Source: Rhynchopus sp. YZ270_cl-10 (lineage: Eukaryota; Euglenozoa; Diplonemea; Diplonemida; Diplonemidae). From it: a stretch of 64,000 nt of DNA. A model generated the notes under the pieces. The model saw only the letters and a program-made list of their open reading frames with translations, was not told the DNA's origin and ran no database searches. Positions 29,868 to 40,617 of this stretch are shown in pieces. Position 1 is the first letter of the stretch; the number at the start of each line of letters is the position of its first letter. The position numbers and the translations under genes are program-made. The stretch is from contig OZ037923.1 of assembly GCA_964035575.1 (NCBI GenBank), forward strand, positions 1 to 64,000. Reading direction: 5' to 3'.

Positions 29868-32800
29868 TTAAACTGGCTGCATGGGCAAATGTGCAGACTT
29901 TTGAATAAGAGACATCTTGTTGTACAGACAGCAGACGAAGAACGCAACACCCGCAACGAACAGTGCGTACAGTACCACTATGACGGTCGACACTTCGTTG
30001 CTGGTGTCGTGGGATGTCGAGGTGTCGACCGTCCGTTCCTTCAGCAGCATGTTTTCAGCTTTAAGGACCGCCAATTGGTGTGGCAGGTCGGTCTTCACCA
30101 CGCAGGGGTTGTTGTCCACGGAAGACGGCATCATTGACTCAAGCATGTGAAAGAACACATTTGTGTTGTTTTGACCCCCTGAAAACCTCTCAGACCCAGG
30201 GCCAGACGCATACACCATGACATCCGACCCAGTGTGTACAGCCGCCTTCAGCGCTTCGATGTGCCCGCTTGGTCCCAGATTGTCCACCAGGTTGAGTCCT
30301 CCTCTTGCTTGCAGCTTCGCTCGTTGCTCTGGTTGCACCAGCCACCAGCTTGGGAGGTCTAATTTCGCTTTGAAGTCTTCAGTGTACCCTGGGTGGTCAG
30401 CGTTGACTGCAGCAAAGGTGTACTGTGCAGCCTCCCAGTTGGTGACATGGTAGGGGTCCGCTTCAGTGGTGACCCAGTCCGGCCACTCAGCGTGGCCGTA
30501 CATGGAGATTCTGGTGTTGAATTTGTCAGGCTGGAAGGCAGGGTCTGTGTTCGCCGTTCCGTACACATCGAAGCCGCCCGTCGCATGGTCGCTGGTGACA
30601 ACAATGAGGGTGTCGTTCAGGATGCCCAGCTCCTCCAGCCGCTTTTGAACTGAGCTAATTGTGTTCTGCATCTCCAACGTCTCGCCCAGCATGCGTACCG
30701 TGTCGCAAGCGTGCGCCTGCTTGTCAATCGCCGCTGCTTCCACCATCAAAAAGAAGCTTCCCCCGTCTTCGTGGAGCAGGTCGATGGCCGTTGTTGCCAT
30801 CTCGTTCAGAGGCGGCTGTGTGTTGGATGGGTCCCTCGTACGGTCGATCTCGGTCTCAAGGTGCTTAGGGGCGAAGAGGCCTAAGGTGCGTTGAGGGCGG
30901 TCTGTCTTGGCCTGCCTCAGCTCTGCCGCAGTGTGCACCATGGTGTATCCAGCTGCGGAGTACTTCTCAACCAGGTGCGGGTCGCTGGAAAGGCCTTCTG
31001 CCTGCCATGCTGCCCCGTCGAAGATGTCCTGCCCGCCACCCAAGATGACGTCGGGCTTCATGTCGAGACCCTGCAACGCAAGGGTCGTGCCTCTGGAGCG
31101 GTTGGCGCAGTGCCCCCATACTCCTGCAGGTGTCGCGTCCACGACGCTTGCTGTTGAGACAACACCAACCTTGAATGAGTCCTTCCACCTTTTGAGGTAC
31201 TCTGCAGTGGTCTCAACACGTGGGTTGTCTGTGTCCAGCTCCGCACTGCCTGAGGTCCCATCCGGATAGCATCCTGTCAGACCGTTCGCCGTTTTGTGTC
31301 CTGTGTTCAATGCGCTGGCGCCAGCAGCGCTGTCGGTGATGATCGACTCAATGGAGTGCGTGAAGGCAGTTCCGGTGAACGGAAATGTGTCTGTGGGGAG
31401 TCGCCCGTCGTGTCCGGGTTTGTTGCGAAGGAGCAGCCGTGCTGCGGACAGCATCGGGAGGGACATTCCGTCCCCGACAAACAGAATAGCGTTCTTCGCG
31501 CCGCTGCCACTGAAAAGCTTGTTAGAATCGGTCCTCCATGTGACAGAGGCCGTGCGCCTGCCGGATGTGACAGTGAGCCGCGTGGTGGCGTCGATCATGC
31601 ACCCTTCGAAGATGAGGATCACAAACAACGCGTCACGTCTGACGGCACGCTTCGCTTTGCAAATGAGGGACGCGACAGGGTCGCTGAAGGTGCGTGCCGC
31701 ACGCTCGCCCCACTTTTCCTGGAAGAAAGTGGGCCGGATCTGCTCTGTGTCAACCCCAGGCAGACCCACCGGCACCGTCACGGAGATGTCAAACTTCTGC
31801 AGCGGGAACACCTCCTGCGTCGCAGGGTACAACGTAAGACCGTCCTGCGAAGGCGTCCACGTCGCGCCAAACCCGCCCAAAGCACTCCAATGCGCTCTCG
31901 TGGGCGACCGCTTCAACACAGGGAAAAACGTGGACAACGTTCCATTGTTCGGTGCAGGCTCTACACGCAGCAGATGGCACAGCAGCGGGTACACGTCGAC
32001 GTTGTGGAAAGGTTCTCTGATTTTCCCCCCAGCTAGGAACGAGGGGCCCGACGCGTAGAAGATTGCCCGCATGCTCTGCAGGTCACCTGCAAACCCATGC
32101 GACCCGCAGCATGTGTCCGGCGAGGTGTCGTGCATCTTGATGGACCACCCTTTCTGCGCCACTGCCACCACATCGCCAACACGGTCGTTGTGCTTGATGT
32201 GCCACTCCTCGGGGATGTCCGCACGCTTCAGGACCATCAGCTTCGCGGGGTCCACCTTTTTCAAATCGTTCACGACAAGGTCCGCCTGCGCTGCGCTCTT
32301 GACATGCACACTCAGGAAGGGACTGACCTGCCCTATCGTCACCTCCGACAGCAACGTGGCGTCGATGTATTTATCTAACACAATCACCTTTTCCGTTGTA
32401 ACGGCCGCCATGCCGTGGTCGGAGACTACAACGAGGTTCGCACCAAACATCTCCACCACATCCAATAGCTGTCCAAGGACGCCGTCCATATCGATCACAG
32501 ACTGCTTCACCTCTGCTGAATCCGGTCCGTGTGCATGCCCTGTCGAATCGGGTTCGTGGAAGTACGCAAGGATAAGACTCGGCTTTTTTACGTCAGTCTC
32601 CGGCATCTGCAGCCATTCTTTGACAATCTCGACACGCTGTGTGAAGGGCACTGACTGATCATATTTAGAATAGTTAGACGGCCGTGTCTCCTTCACGATG
32701 GCTTCGGACCCCGGCCAGAAGTACACCGCAGAGCGCACATCATGTCTCTCTGCCGTCACCCACACTGGCTCGCCTTTGAACCACTCATTTGTGTCGTATG

Positions 32801-33095
32801 AGTGCCTGTAGTCGAACGCCCTGTGCAGGGAAGGGTCGTACATCTCGTTCCCCAGGATGCCGTGGTCCTCGAGGTGCAGGCCTGTCGCCATCGAGTAGTG
32901 GCTTGGAAAGGTCTTGCTGATGTAGGGTGGGTACATGCCCTGGGTGGCGGTGGCACCTTGGGCGGCGAGGCGCGCGAAGTTTGGGTGCTGCGCTGTGTCG
33001 CGTGTGAGGTACTCCATGCTAAGACCGTCCATGCTGACGAGAACGACCGGCTGCGCCACACTGCAGAAGAGCAGAAGAGGCACGGAGAACAGCAT
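29868..33095 (-). CDS. Nucleotide pyrophosphatase/phosphodiesterase - alkaline phosphatase fusion, membrane-anchored
   Basis: About 1,075 residues from ATG at 33,095, chosen because it begins a signal peptide (MLFSVPLLLFCSVAQP); the frame is open further upstream. Domain 1 (about 17-430) is a type I phosphodiesterase/NPP: metal ligand D23 in VSMDG, nucleophile T62 in SKTFPSHYSMATG, then DSTGHAHGP, VVSDHGM and CCGSHGF. Domain 2 (about 530-1,000) is an alkaline phosphatase: ILFVGDGMS, the serine nucleophile in TDSAAGASALNTG (about 586-598), FLMVEAAAIDKQAH, VVTSDHATGG and HTGSDVMVYASGP. A C-terminal transmembrane helix (STVIVVLYALFVAGVAFFV) ends in a short cytoplasmic tail. Both catalytic sets look complete. 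Likely a cell-surface enzyme that splits nucleotides or phosphodiesters and then removes phosphate, for phosphorus uptake. Confidence 0.9.
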   Translation of the reverse strand: MLFSVPLLLFCSVAQPVVLVSMDGLSMEYLTRDTAQHPNFARLAAQGATATQGMYPPYISKTFPSHYSMATGLHLEDHGILGNEMYDPSLHRAFDYRHSYDTNEWFKGEPVWVTAERHDVRSAVYFWPGSEAIVKETRPSNYSKYDQSVPFTQRVEIVKEWLQMPETDVKKPSLILAYFHEPDSTGHAHGPDSAEVKQSVIDMDGVLGQLLDVVEMFGANLVVVSDHGMAAVTTEKVIVLDKYIDATLLSEVTIGQVSPFLSVHVKSAAQADLVVNDLKKVDPAKLMVLKRADIPEEWHIKHNDRVGDVVAVAQKGWSIKMHDTSPDTCCGSHGFAGDLQSMRAIFYASGPSFLAGGKIREPFHNVDVYPLLCHLLRVEPAPNNGTLSTFFPVLKRSPTRAHWSALGGFGATWTPSQDGLTLYPATQEVFPLQKFDISVTVPVGLPGVDTEQIRPTFFQEKWGERAARTFSDPVASLICKAKRAVRRDALFVILIFEGCMIDATTRLTVTSGRRTASVTWRTDSNKLFSGSGAKNAILFVGDGMSLPMLSAARLLLRNKPGHDGRLPTDTFPFTGTAFTHSIESIITDSAAGASALNTGHKTANGLTGCYPDGTSGSAELDTDNPRVETTAEYLKRWKDSFKVGVVSTASVVDATPAGVWGHCANRSRGTTLALQGLDMKPDVILGGGQDIFDGAAWQAEGLSSDPHLVEKYSAAGYTMVHTAAELRQAKTDRPQRTLGLFAPKHLETEIDRTRDPSNTQPPLNEMATTAIDLLHEDGGSFFLMVEAAAIDKQAHACDTVRMLGETLEMQNTISSVQKRLEELGILNDTLIVVTSDHATGGFDVYGTANTDPAFQPDKFNTRISMYGHAEWPDWVTTEADPYHVTNWEAAQYTFAAVNADHPGYTEDFKAKLDLPSWWLVQPEQRAKLQARGGLNLVDNLGPSGHIEALKAAVHTGSDVMVYASGPGSERFSGGQNNTNVFFHMLESMMPSSVDNNPCVVKTDLPHQLAVLKAENMLLKERTVDTSTSHDTSNEVSTVIVVLYALFVAGVAFFVCCLYNKMSLIQKSAHLPMQPV

Positions 33096-33562
33096 TTTTT
33101 TTTTTTTCGTTTCCCTTCTTCTGTTTTTTTGTAGTGTCCTTGCATGGGGGGAAATGGAAAAATGGAAAAATGGAAAAATAGAAAATGAATGGAGGAAAGG
33201 AGAGGGGAGGGGAGTGTTCAAAAGAGAAAGCGGGTGATGTGGATTGGTCCTTTTTTTGTTGTGTTTTTTTGTGTGAAAGTGTCAGTTTTTTTTTTGTAAA
33301 GTTACGTAAATATTTTACATTGGCTCTAAAACGCCGATGAACAAAAGAGGGGGAAATGGTGTCGTGAAAACACTGCAAAATAAAGTACAAAAAAAATCGA
33401 TTGAATCGCAGACGAAAGAATAGAGAAAAAGCTTCGAAGATGCATTTGTAACCCTCCCCCTTCCCCTCTTTATGAACACAGTGTCGGTTCACATGAGGAC
33501 ACTTGATATGTTCACTTGTTAGAATTTCAACATCTATTAACTTACAAGTGAAAATATGAAAA

Positions 33563-33612
33563 GGGGTGGACATCCAACCATGCAGTCCTACATCCATTTC
33601 GTGATTTACATC
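33563..33612. repeat. Repeat B, 3' part
   Basis: AGGGGTGGACATCCAACCATGC followed by CATTTCGTGATTTACATC. Only the second half of the repeat is present. Upstream of the phosphatase gene. Confidence 0.7.
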
Positions 33613-33774
33613 AAAAAAAAATATGAAGAAGTTGAGGAAAGGTGCGTGTGTGCACGACACTCCTCATAAAAACAAAGATGTCAACAAATAGGGAATGTCT
33701 GTTTCAACAGTGGTTATCCTTTCCGAGAATTATGTTTTTTTTTTTTTTGCTTTGCATCTTTGGTTTTTTTTGTA

Positions 33775-35347
33775 TTATCCACCGTCTTCGAGGAGCATCT
33801 GTAATGCGACATCTTCTTTGCCTTCGCAATTCGACACTGCAACGTGGATCTTGTCGATCTCGAAGCCCATGCCCTTAAAGCGTTCGATGAGAAGCTCGGT
33901 CGACGCCTTCTCACCCTCTTCTGGGTTCATCAGGCGCTCGGTAGCTTCTGACAGCGACAACCCGTCTATGATGACCTGGAAAACATAGGGGTAATTATCA
34001 TAACACCCACGTTACTAATACCCATTTACGATAATACCCACTGGGTATTATCGTAAACTTTTTGGGTTTTTGTAACGATAATTACCCAGGCACCCAGGCA
34101 CCCAAATCAAAAAATATTTGTTTGATTATAGACAACATAAAATCGCTAGGTCTCAACTTCATTCTGAAGTTTTCAATGAGAGTTGCTATTTTTTGCAGGA
34201 AGGGGGGCGAGTCAAAAAAAAATTTTCCATTGATAGACACGGATTCTGCCAGATCTGGCCAGATGTGCCAGATCTCGGCTCCCCAGATCTGGCCAGATCT
34301 GGCAGTATCTGTGGGTAGACTACGATGATCTGGAAAAATAGAAAACGACGTTCAGGATGTGACAGTGAAGCATAAAGCAATGTTATGTCAATGTAGGCCC
34401 CCGTCCGGAACACCATTGATTATTCAAAAAATATATTCTTTCTGAGATTTAGTGGAACACCCTCACATACCGCTTGGCGTACAGATTCCTCACCGAAGCC
34501 CATCCCCAGGAGCTCCTGGATCACTTCCTCCTGCCCCATCTCTCCGCCCTCTTGTGTTGCCTGTTGTGTTGGTTGTGGTGGCGAAATTGGTGCGAAAAAA
34601 ACCATCTCATGTGGAAAAACAAATGTCCACATAGTTACCATCGTTCTCGCGGAAGACGCTGGGTTTTTTTGAACCTTTTCCTGTTCCCAGTTCGTCACAG
34701 AGACAGTTGTGACGGGGGATGATGTCGGCAACCCCGTTTGTATTGCAGGTTAAAAAAAATAACATACCGGTGCTATCACCTTCTCCGGAGTAAGCTTGAA
34801 TACACCCTTCCCGCCGGCGTTTTTATATCTTCCGACAAGGTTGTCGTTTTGCTTGAACCCAAAATACGTTGTGTCAGCCTGTGTGTGGGGGTGATTTTGT
34901 GCGCTTTTTCCACATCAAAAAGAACGTTTGTAAGATGACCCTCAGCCTCTCGTGCTTAGTCACCTTGAATACTATGTGGTGTGCTTAGAAAGCTACGTCA
35001 CTGACCCATTAATTGTCCCAAAAAAAACCCGGTATTTTGCCCCCACGGACAATTTCAAGGCAGGGGGGGACAATTTCACGGCTGAGGTTCGGTAAAAGAA
35101 AACTCTACAGCCATAACAGGCGACATACCCTGACAAGCTTGAAGTCAAACGGAGCTTTGTTGCTGAACTCACCCGACACATCTATCTTGCCAGAGTCATG
35201 GTCCTCTATGTGCCCCGACACCTTGCCCGATTCACCATCAAAAATAAGAGACGCCAACAGCGGGAGGGAAAGCTTCTGCGCGTTGGTGACGGTGCCCGAA
35301 TAGGACCCTGAGGAGAAGTGCTTGTTAGTGTAATTCAATTCGTTCAT
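33775..35347 (-). CDS. Four-exon UBA-domain protein
   Basis: Exons: 35,347-35,129; 34,878-34,768; 34,560-34,471; 33,975-33,775. All junctions are phase 0, with donors GTATGT and AG acceptors, giving 206 residues and a TAA stop. Exons 1-2 encode a beta-rich region with repeated Gly/Tyr motifs (SGSYSG, VGRYKNAGGKGVFKL), of unknown family. Exons 3-4 encode two UBA-like three-helix motifs: EEVIQELLGMGFGEESVRQA and LLIERFKGMGFEIDKIHVAV...ALQMLLEDG, each with the MGF loop that contacts ubiquitin in this family. Likely a ubiquitin-binding adaptor. Intron 3 carries two long inverted repeats and intron 1 a repeat-A copy. The intron 2 acceptor is the least certain. Confidence 0.8.
33989..34087. repeat. 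Nested inverted repeat inside intron 3 of the UBA gene
   Basis: TTTACGATAATACCC (34,025-34,039) is perfectly inverted at 34,043-34,057 around ACT. Outer arms GGGTAATTATC (33,989-33,999) and GATAATTACCC (34,077-34,087) also pair, with CGTTAC/GTAACG between. The transcript can form a ~100-base hairpin. MITE-like, no coding capacity. Confidence 0.85.
34246..34305. repeat. 19-bp perfect inverted repeat in the same intron
   Basis: CTGCCAGATCTGGCCAGAT (34,246-34,264) is perfectly inverted at 34,287-34,305. The arms are themselves built from AGATCTGGCC units, and a further CCAGATCT lies in the spacer. Confidence 0.9.
34928..34972. repeat. Repeat A copy in intron 1 of the UBA gene
   Basis: AAGATGACCCTCAG, loop CCTCTCGTG, then CTTAGTCACCTTGA. 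The arms CTCAG and CTTAG pair with one mismatch. Confidence 0.75.
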
Positions 35348-36166
35348 CGTTTATTCGTATTTTCCCCCCAGGAAAAAAATAAAAACTTCTGTAGGTGTAG
35401 GTGTGAGGTATTTCAAATATATGCATTCAAATAAATTGACATAAGAATAGGGTTCTATTGAGTGATTGAAAAACTCATATTCTTGCGCAGAATATGGCCC
35501 CAAAGTGTGTGGTATAGTTTGCAAAACGTAAAAAAAAAAGAAAAGTAAAATGCTTCGTGCACAAGTTGAAACTTCAGTAGACTGGGTTCTGAAAATAACC
35601 CTGTTTCAGTCCTCAGGGAAAAAAGAAAGAAAGAGAAAAGCTTTGCGAGATGAGTGTGCCTCACGGTGTACACGCATATTGTAACCACTATCGTCGCGTT
35701 AACACGCTGGGTTTGAAGATGGGTTTGTCTCTTCGTCACAAAGACGAAGAAATGCTGCGTGACTCATTGCTCAAAAGACAAAAAAAAAAACGGGAAGGGA
35801 GAAAATAAAGTGAAGTTATTAATGCAGGCACCTCCGACTCCCAACAGAAAGACAAAGGCTATGCATTGGTGATAAAGGAGAGGCAGGGTTGCTGAAAAAC
35901 AAAAAGACCCTGAAGACACAAAAAACGCCCCGCATACCCCTCCTGTTTTGTAATATCTGAGGTAGGAGACATCGGTTCGAGCGGTCAACACCTTCATAGA
36001 GTTTCTGGAGGAACGGACCCCCGGATGCAATTTAAGGTCCATCCCAGGACCAAATAAAGGTTGTCTGTGGTTCGCTTCCCAACCCTCCCCTTTCAACATA
36101 TCGCCACCGTGCAAAGCATCCTCCTGTTGTGGCACCAGCACCGAACCTCTGAACCTTGCCGTTGCC
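35348..36166. repeat. Spacer with repeat A and E relatives
   Basis: 35,645-35,675 holds a variant of the hairpin core (GTGTGCCTCACGGTGTACAC, near-pairing arms). 35,812-35,835 is the GTTATTAATGCAGGCACCTCC part of repeat E. Otherwise AT-rich with A runs; no gene seen. Confidence 0.5.
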
Positions 36167-37418
36167 TCAGAGACACTTCTGCCTGCCCTCAATAGCTCTC
36201 AATGCTGCTAAGTCCTGTGTTTCTAAAGAAGTGCAACCTTCAAGAAAACTGCTACCAGTTCGTGTCACAGCACTCAGTCCTGCAATGTCCATTGAGGTTA
36301 ACGCTGCGCAATTATGTAAGAAGTAGTCTCCAAGGCTTGTGACACTGCTTAATCCTGCAAAGTCGATGGAGGTTAACGACTGGGAACGTGATAAGAAGTA
36401 GTTCCCAAGCCTTGTGGCACTGCTTAATCCTGAAAAGTCGATGGAGGTTAACGCCATGCAATTATGTAAGAAGTAGTCCCCAAGGCTTCTGACACTGCCC
36501 AATCCTGCAAAGTCGATGGTGGTTAACGACTGCGAATATGATAAGAAGCAGGCTTGTGACACTGCTCAATCCTGCAAAGTCGATGGAAGTTAGTGACTGG
36601 GAATCTGTTAAGAAGCGGTCCTCAAGGCTTGTGACGCTGCTTAATCCTGCAAAATCGATGGAGGTTAACGACTGGGAACCTGATAAGAAGTTGCACCCAA
36701 GGCTTGCGACGCTGCTCAATCCTGCAAAGTCGATCGAGGTTAATGACTGGGAACGTGATAAGAAGTGGTTCCCAAGGCTTGTGACACTGCTCAATCCTGC
36801 AAAGTCGATCGAGGTTAACGACTGGGATTCTGATAAGAAGTAGTTCCCAACCCTTGTGACACTGCTCAATCCTGCAAAGTTGAATGGCTCAAAAGTGCGC
36901 AATGACGTGCAGGCGTACAGGAATCCATCGCCTATTGTCGTGACGTTGCGCAACCCAGACAAGTTAATTGATTCCAATGATGAACACTTGGATAAGAAGT
37001 GGTCACCAATCGCAGTAATAGCCAACGGGGCACTCAGATCAAGGCTACGTAAATTAGTGCCTGCCAGGAAGTTCCACGGAACCACACGTACAACTTGTGC
37101 CTGCAGAAACAACTGCGCAACCTCGGGGTCTTCCACACGCATAAGCCTCACTGGTGTGAGGTCTGTCTCACCCAATGCACGAAGAGCTGCAATGGCTTTG
37201 TACGGATTTTTCTGCGTCAACACGACTGTGTCGCCAGCACTCAGCGCTGTGATGTTGATGTCCTCTCCTTCGTCGTCCCTTCCAAAGCCCATGTCAAAGC
37301 TGTCTTCAGCAAACCCCGCTGCAGCTGCCACCTTCTGCCGCAGATGCTTCGCTGTGTCATCCACATCCACATCGACGACGTACGTCTGACCATCAAAACC
37401 CTCGATGTTGAGATGCAT
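36167..37418 (-). pseudogene. Second ubiquitin-like / LRR gene, frame-disrupted
   Basis: ATG at 37,418 begins MHLNIEGFDGQTYVVDVDVD, closely matching the N-terminus of the 27,636-29,744 protein, with the same ubiquitin-like head and linker (ALGETDLTPVRL). About eleven leucine-rich repeats follow, many with SQSLTSIDFAGLSSVTSLG. Near 36,545-36,555 an eight-base gap relative to neighbouring repeat units shifts the frame; the last five repeats continue in another frame to a stop at 36,167 (ending EGRQKCL). Either a recent pseudogene, a truncated protein, or a sequencing error. Upstream, a pyrimidine-rich stretch ends in AACAG, 27 bases before the ATG. Confidence 0.75.
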
Positions 37419-38340
37419 TCGTGTTTTGTGTGTTTTATGTGTTTTCTGTTGTGGGAGTGGAGTGGTGCAAGTAGAATCAGGCAATGCTCCCACATTGCCT
37501 GATTATACACATTCGCGACAAGTGAGCCATCACGTGTGTGGTTCCGTGAATGGACGCCAATGCCAAGAAGGTTGACGAGGCAGAGAAAGCACCACATTTA
37601 CTGTGCAATGACAATCCCAGAATGCTCGCGTGGACCTCCAACAGTCGCATATGTTGTTAACCTATTTAACTGAAACGAAGACAAACGAGGCTGAGACGGA
37701 CGTGCACGAGTCGATTGTCGTCACGTTTGATGAAATGTACGCCGTGTGTTGAACAAGTTTGCGGAATCTCCGCACCCCCGTTCTCCAGCGAGAACTGGCG
37801 AGCCCCTTGCAGTGGAGAGGGGAGTAGGCGGAAAGTGTTGTTTTGTCCTTCAAAAGAAAACAAAGTGCCCCATCTTTTTTTTGTCTCAATATGAACCAAA
37901 CCCAAGGGTTCTGTACTTCAAAAATGGCAAACAAAGAGTGAACGATAATACAGATTTTTATTTGTTTTTTTTGTTGTCGACAATCATCTGCTAATGCAGG
38001 ATCTGTACCCAATGTCGCCCGAAGGCTATTGTACTTAAAAGATATAGACGGAGGTCGTCCTCAACTCTGAGTCGCTTTTATTTGTTGTTTATGCATTCGA
38101 GTGCTGTGGTATACACAAAAGTTGCATCCTCCAAGTTTGCGTGTTTTTGTTCTTTTTGTTTTTGTTTTCGTTCTCTTTCATGTGTGCTATCTTAGTTCTT
38201 TTTCGCCATTCTTTGTTTACCCCAAAAAGAGGGAAATTTTTTATCTGTGTGTTTTTTAGCTGAAGTTTTTTTTTTTTTTGCGGATTGTTGAACGGTTGTT
38301 TCATTGAACCGTTTCCCCGCCCAGTGTGAACCCCCCTCCA
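37419..38340. other. Spacer upstream of the second LRR gene
   Basis: 37,660-37,810 is more GC-rich than its surroundings, and a + strand frame reads TETKTNEAETDVHESIVVTF before a stop. I found no start, splice partner or family match and leave it unassigned. The rest is AT-rich. Confidence 0.4.
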
Positions 38341-38366
38341 TGAAAGAAAATTTGTCAGAGGGGAGA

Positions 38367-38391
38367 GGGATATGCCTCTCGTGCACATCCC
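38367..38391. repeat. Repeat A hairpin, GTGC-type stem
   Basis: GGGATATGC and GCACATCCC pair with one mismatch around the loop CTCTCGT. This is the longest stem of its subtype. Confidence 0.75.
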
Positions 38392-38732
38392 TCACATCTT
38401 AAGAGATAAGAGGCACAAGAAAGGATGCCAACAAGAGAGTTTTTTTTTTTTGTTATATATTCAGAGTTTTACAACTCTGAAAAAAATAAAATAAAAAGGG
38501 GGTCTTTCGACCTTTTTACGACCTGTAAAAAAAAAAAGTCTGCCAACCTTTCACTCGAAAAAAAGACAACCAGACAGGGCAAGAATTTTACTTTTATTTT
38601 TTGTATTTATTGTACGCGATGTCGTTGGTTAAAAAAGGGACAAACAAAAAACAGACAAAATAAATGGCAAAAAAAAAATTGCCTGAAGTGCAGAAGAAAA
38701 ACAAATCAACACAAAGGAGACTGTTTTTTGAA

Positions 38733-38945
38733 ACTTGGTTGTATTAGTGTAGCCACCCTAAGAGTGTGCTCCACTAAGTTTTTTGTGGGGAAAAAAGGGG
38801 GAAATTTGAGGGGGGGGGGGGGAAGATGAATGAGCGCTCTCGTGCACAGACATCTGTAAAAGAAAAAAAAATAGACGTTGAAAGTGCAAATGAAAAGCGA
38901 CTGACCTACATAAGATGCCAGCTCCGATGAAAAACACAAAAAAAT
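38733..38945. repeat. Repeat D (inverted), hairpin core and repeat E
   Basis: 38,733-38,784 is the reverse complement of repeat D at 12,816-12,862, again beside a hairpin-type repeat and A runs. 38,822-38,858 has AGATGAATGAGCGCTCTCGTGCACA with a weak stem. 38,874-38,945 is repeat E (GTTGAAAGTGCAAATG... GATGCCAGCTCCGATGAAA). Confidence 0.65.
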
Positions 38946-39020
38946 AGTAGTCTGAAACGTGCTAAAAAGCGCATCTCAGTCGAAAGAAAAAAAACCGATC
39001 GCCATTCATAGTCTCCAAGG

Positions 39021-39079
39021 CACTATACACTGTATACTGCGCACCTAGTGCGCAGTGTACACTATATACTGTATACTGG
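39021..39079. repeat. Palindrome flanked by direct repeats
   Basis: ACTGCGCAC-CTA-GTGCGCAGT (39,036-39,056) is a nine-base-pair palindrome. CACTATACACTGTATACTG before it recurs after it as CACTATATACTGTATACTG. No gene nearby. Confidence 0.8.
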
Positions 39080-40080
39080 CCATAAGGCTCAAACCCTCTG
39101 AACAACAAGGCTCCTCGACGTGTTACCCTGCCCCACAGTCCATATTCACTACTGGCCGGCGTAAGACTGGTGCTGGTCAGAGTTTGAACTTGGTCACAGA
39201 ACTAGTCGCGGTACAGTACTTTGCTTTGCTTTGCCCAGTCCACCGTGTGTTAAACCCTTCGTAGACGACTGATCAGCAATTCGTCGGAAAGAACAGAAAC
39301 GCACACCCCTCCTCACTTCATCTGTCTCGAGAAAAACTGAACAATAAAAGAGAGGTTGGTGATATGGAAGCCTCGCATGCTTGGGGCACACCTTGAAGAA
39401 ATGAAAGCTTAAAGGACTTAAAGATGGACACACAACACATCTTTAGAAGGAGATTCTGTTTGATAAATACAACAGAAGCTTCCAGAAAAAACGACTTTTT
39501 TTTTCTCACCTTCTAAAAAAAGTACAGCAAAACAAACGCAACGTCACACACATAGATAAAAAGACACCAGAAGATGTCTAAAGACCTTCCCTTTTTGACA
39601 GAGGGGGAGATAAAACAATTCGGATAACGACGAAAAAGTGCAAAAGGGAACTACTGCACACACCTCATATGGACCGAGACCCTTAAGGAACCTAAAGGAA
39701 ACTCTGGTTCTGACCTCTGTCGCCTTTTGAGATGAAGTTTAGTCTCTCGTTATAAAGTCGCTCTGTTGAAGTAATGTGAGTCACTCTTCTTTTTTGATAA
39801 TATTTCTTGAGCAACTCATTTTATTTTTGCCAAAAGAACACCCAAAAAAAAAAAGGTGCTCCAAACAAATCACACAGTGAAAATATAATTGTTCTGCACC
39901 ATGTCAGGTGCAGAAACATTTTTCTTCTTTTCTTTCAATTTGAAAAACTTCGTTGGATTAATGTGTACGTAATGTGTAAACACAGAACTTCACTCAAAAA
40001 AAATAGCGCAGAAAAACTGTTTTCGCACAAGAGTCCAGCCAATTGGAAAAATTTCGAGAGAGGGGAAATAAAAAAACGGA
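39080..40080. other. AT-rich spacer
   Basis: No gene, RNA gene or repeat copy recognised. Open frames are short and without family features. Confidence 0.5.
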
Positions 40081-40082
40081 TT

Positions 40083-40099
40083 TGTGCCTCTCGTGCACA
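40083..40099. repeat. Repeat A hairpin
   Basis: TGTGC-CTCTCGT-GCACA, a perfect five-base-pair stem. Confidence 0.7.
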
Positions 40100-40617
40100 C
40101 AATTCTTTTTCAAAAAAAAAAAAAAAAATAGTTTTTCATGGACTTTTCATATCAAAAGAAATGAATGCGGCTTCAATTTTCACAAAAAAAGAAACCGTTG
40201 CCTGGTGTTCCACGTATAGGCTGTTAAATGGTTGCTGACACGTTTTGTGGAACACTACCATTACGACAAGCAACACAAAAAAATGCACTTCATGACATGC
40301 CACAATACACCTGCAGGAGAACTAGGGTTGGTCAATGGTGATGAGTTCCTTCTGCCGCTTCAATGGCAAGGGATGGCAGAGTGCGGACATACCTTCCACC
40401 AACGTTATAAGTCATTTTTTATAAAGCACGTAGAGTGTCTCTCACTCACTCATGATTTCCTTCTTCTCTATTGAAAAGTACATTGCATTAATATCAGAAT
40501 TTTATCATTTTTCACAAAAAAAAAAGCTGTTTTTTTAAATTGCTTTTCTGTCGTTTTTTACTTTTCAAAAACCTAGCACACGCCCACCTATATCAGTGGG
40601 GAGAAAATATTTTTTCA

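Noticed and set aside
37660-37745. Possible + strand exon (TETKTNEAETDVHES...)
   Set aside because: No start, no splice partner and no family similarity; isolated against eleven minus-strand genes.
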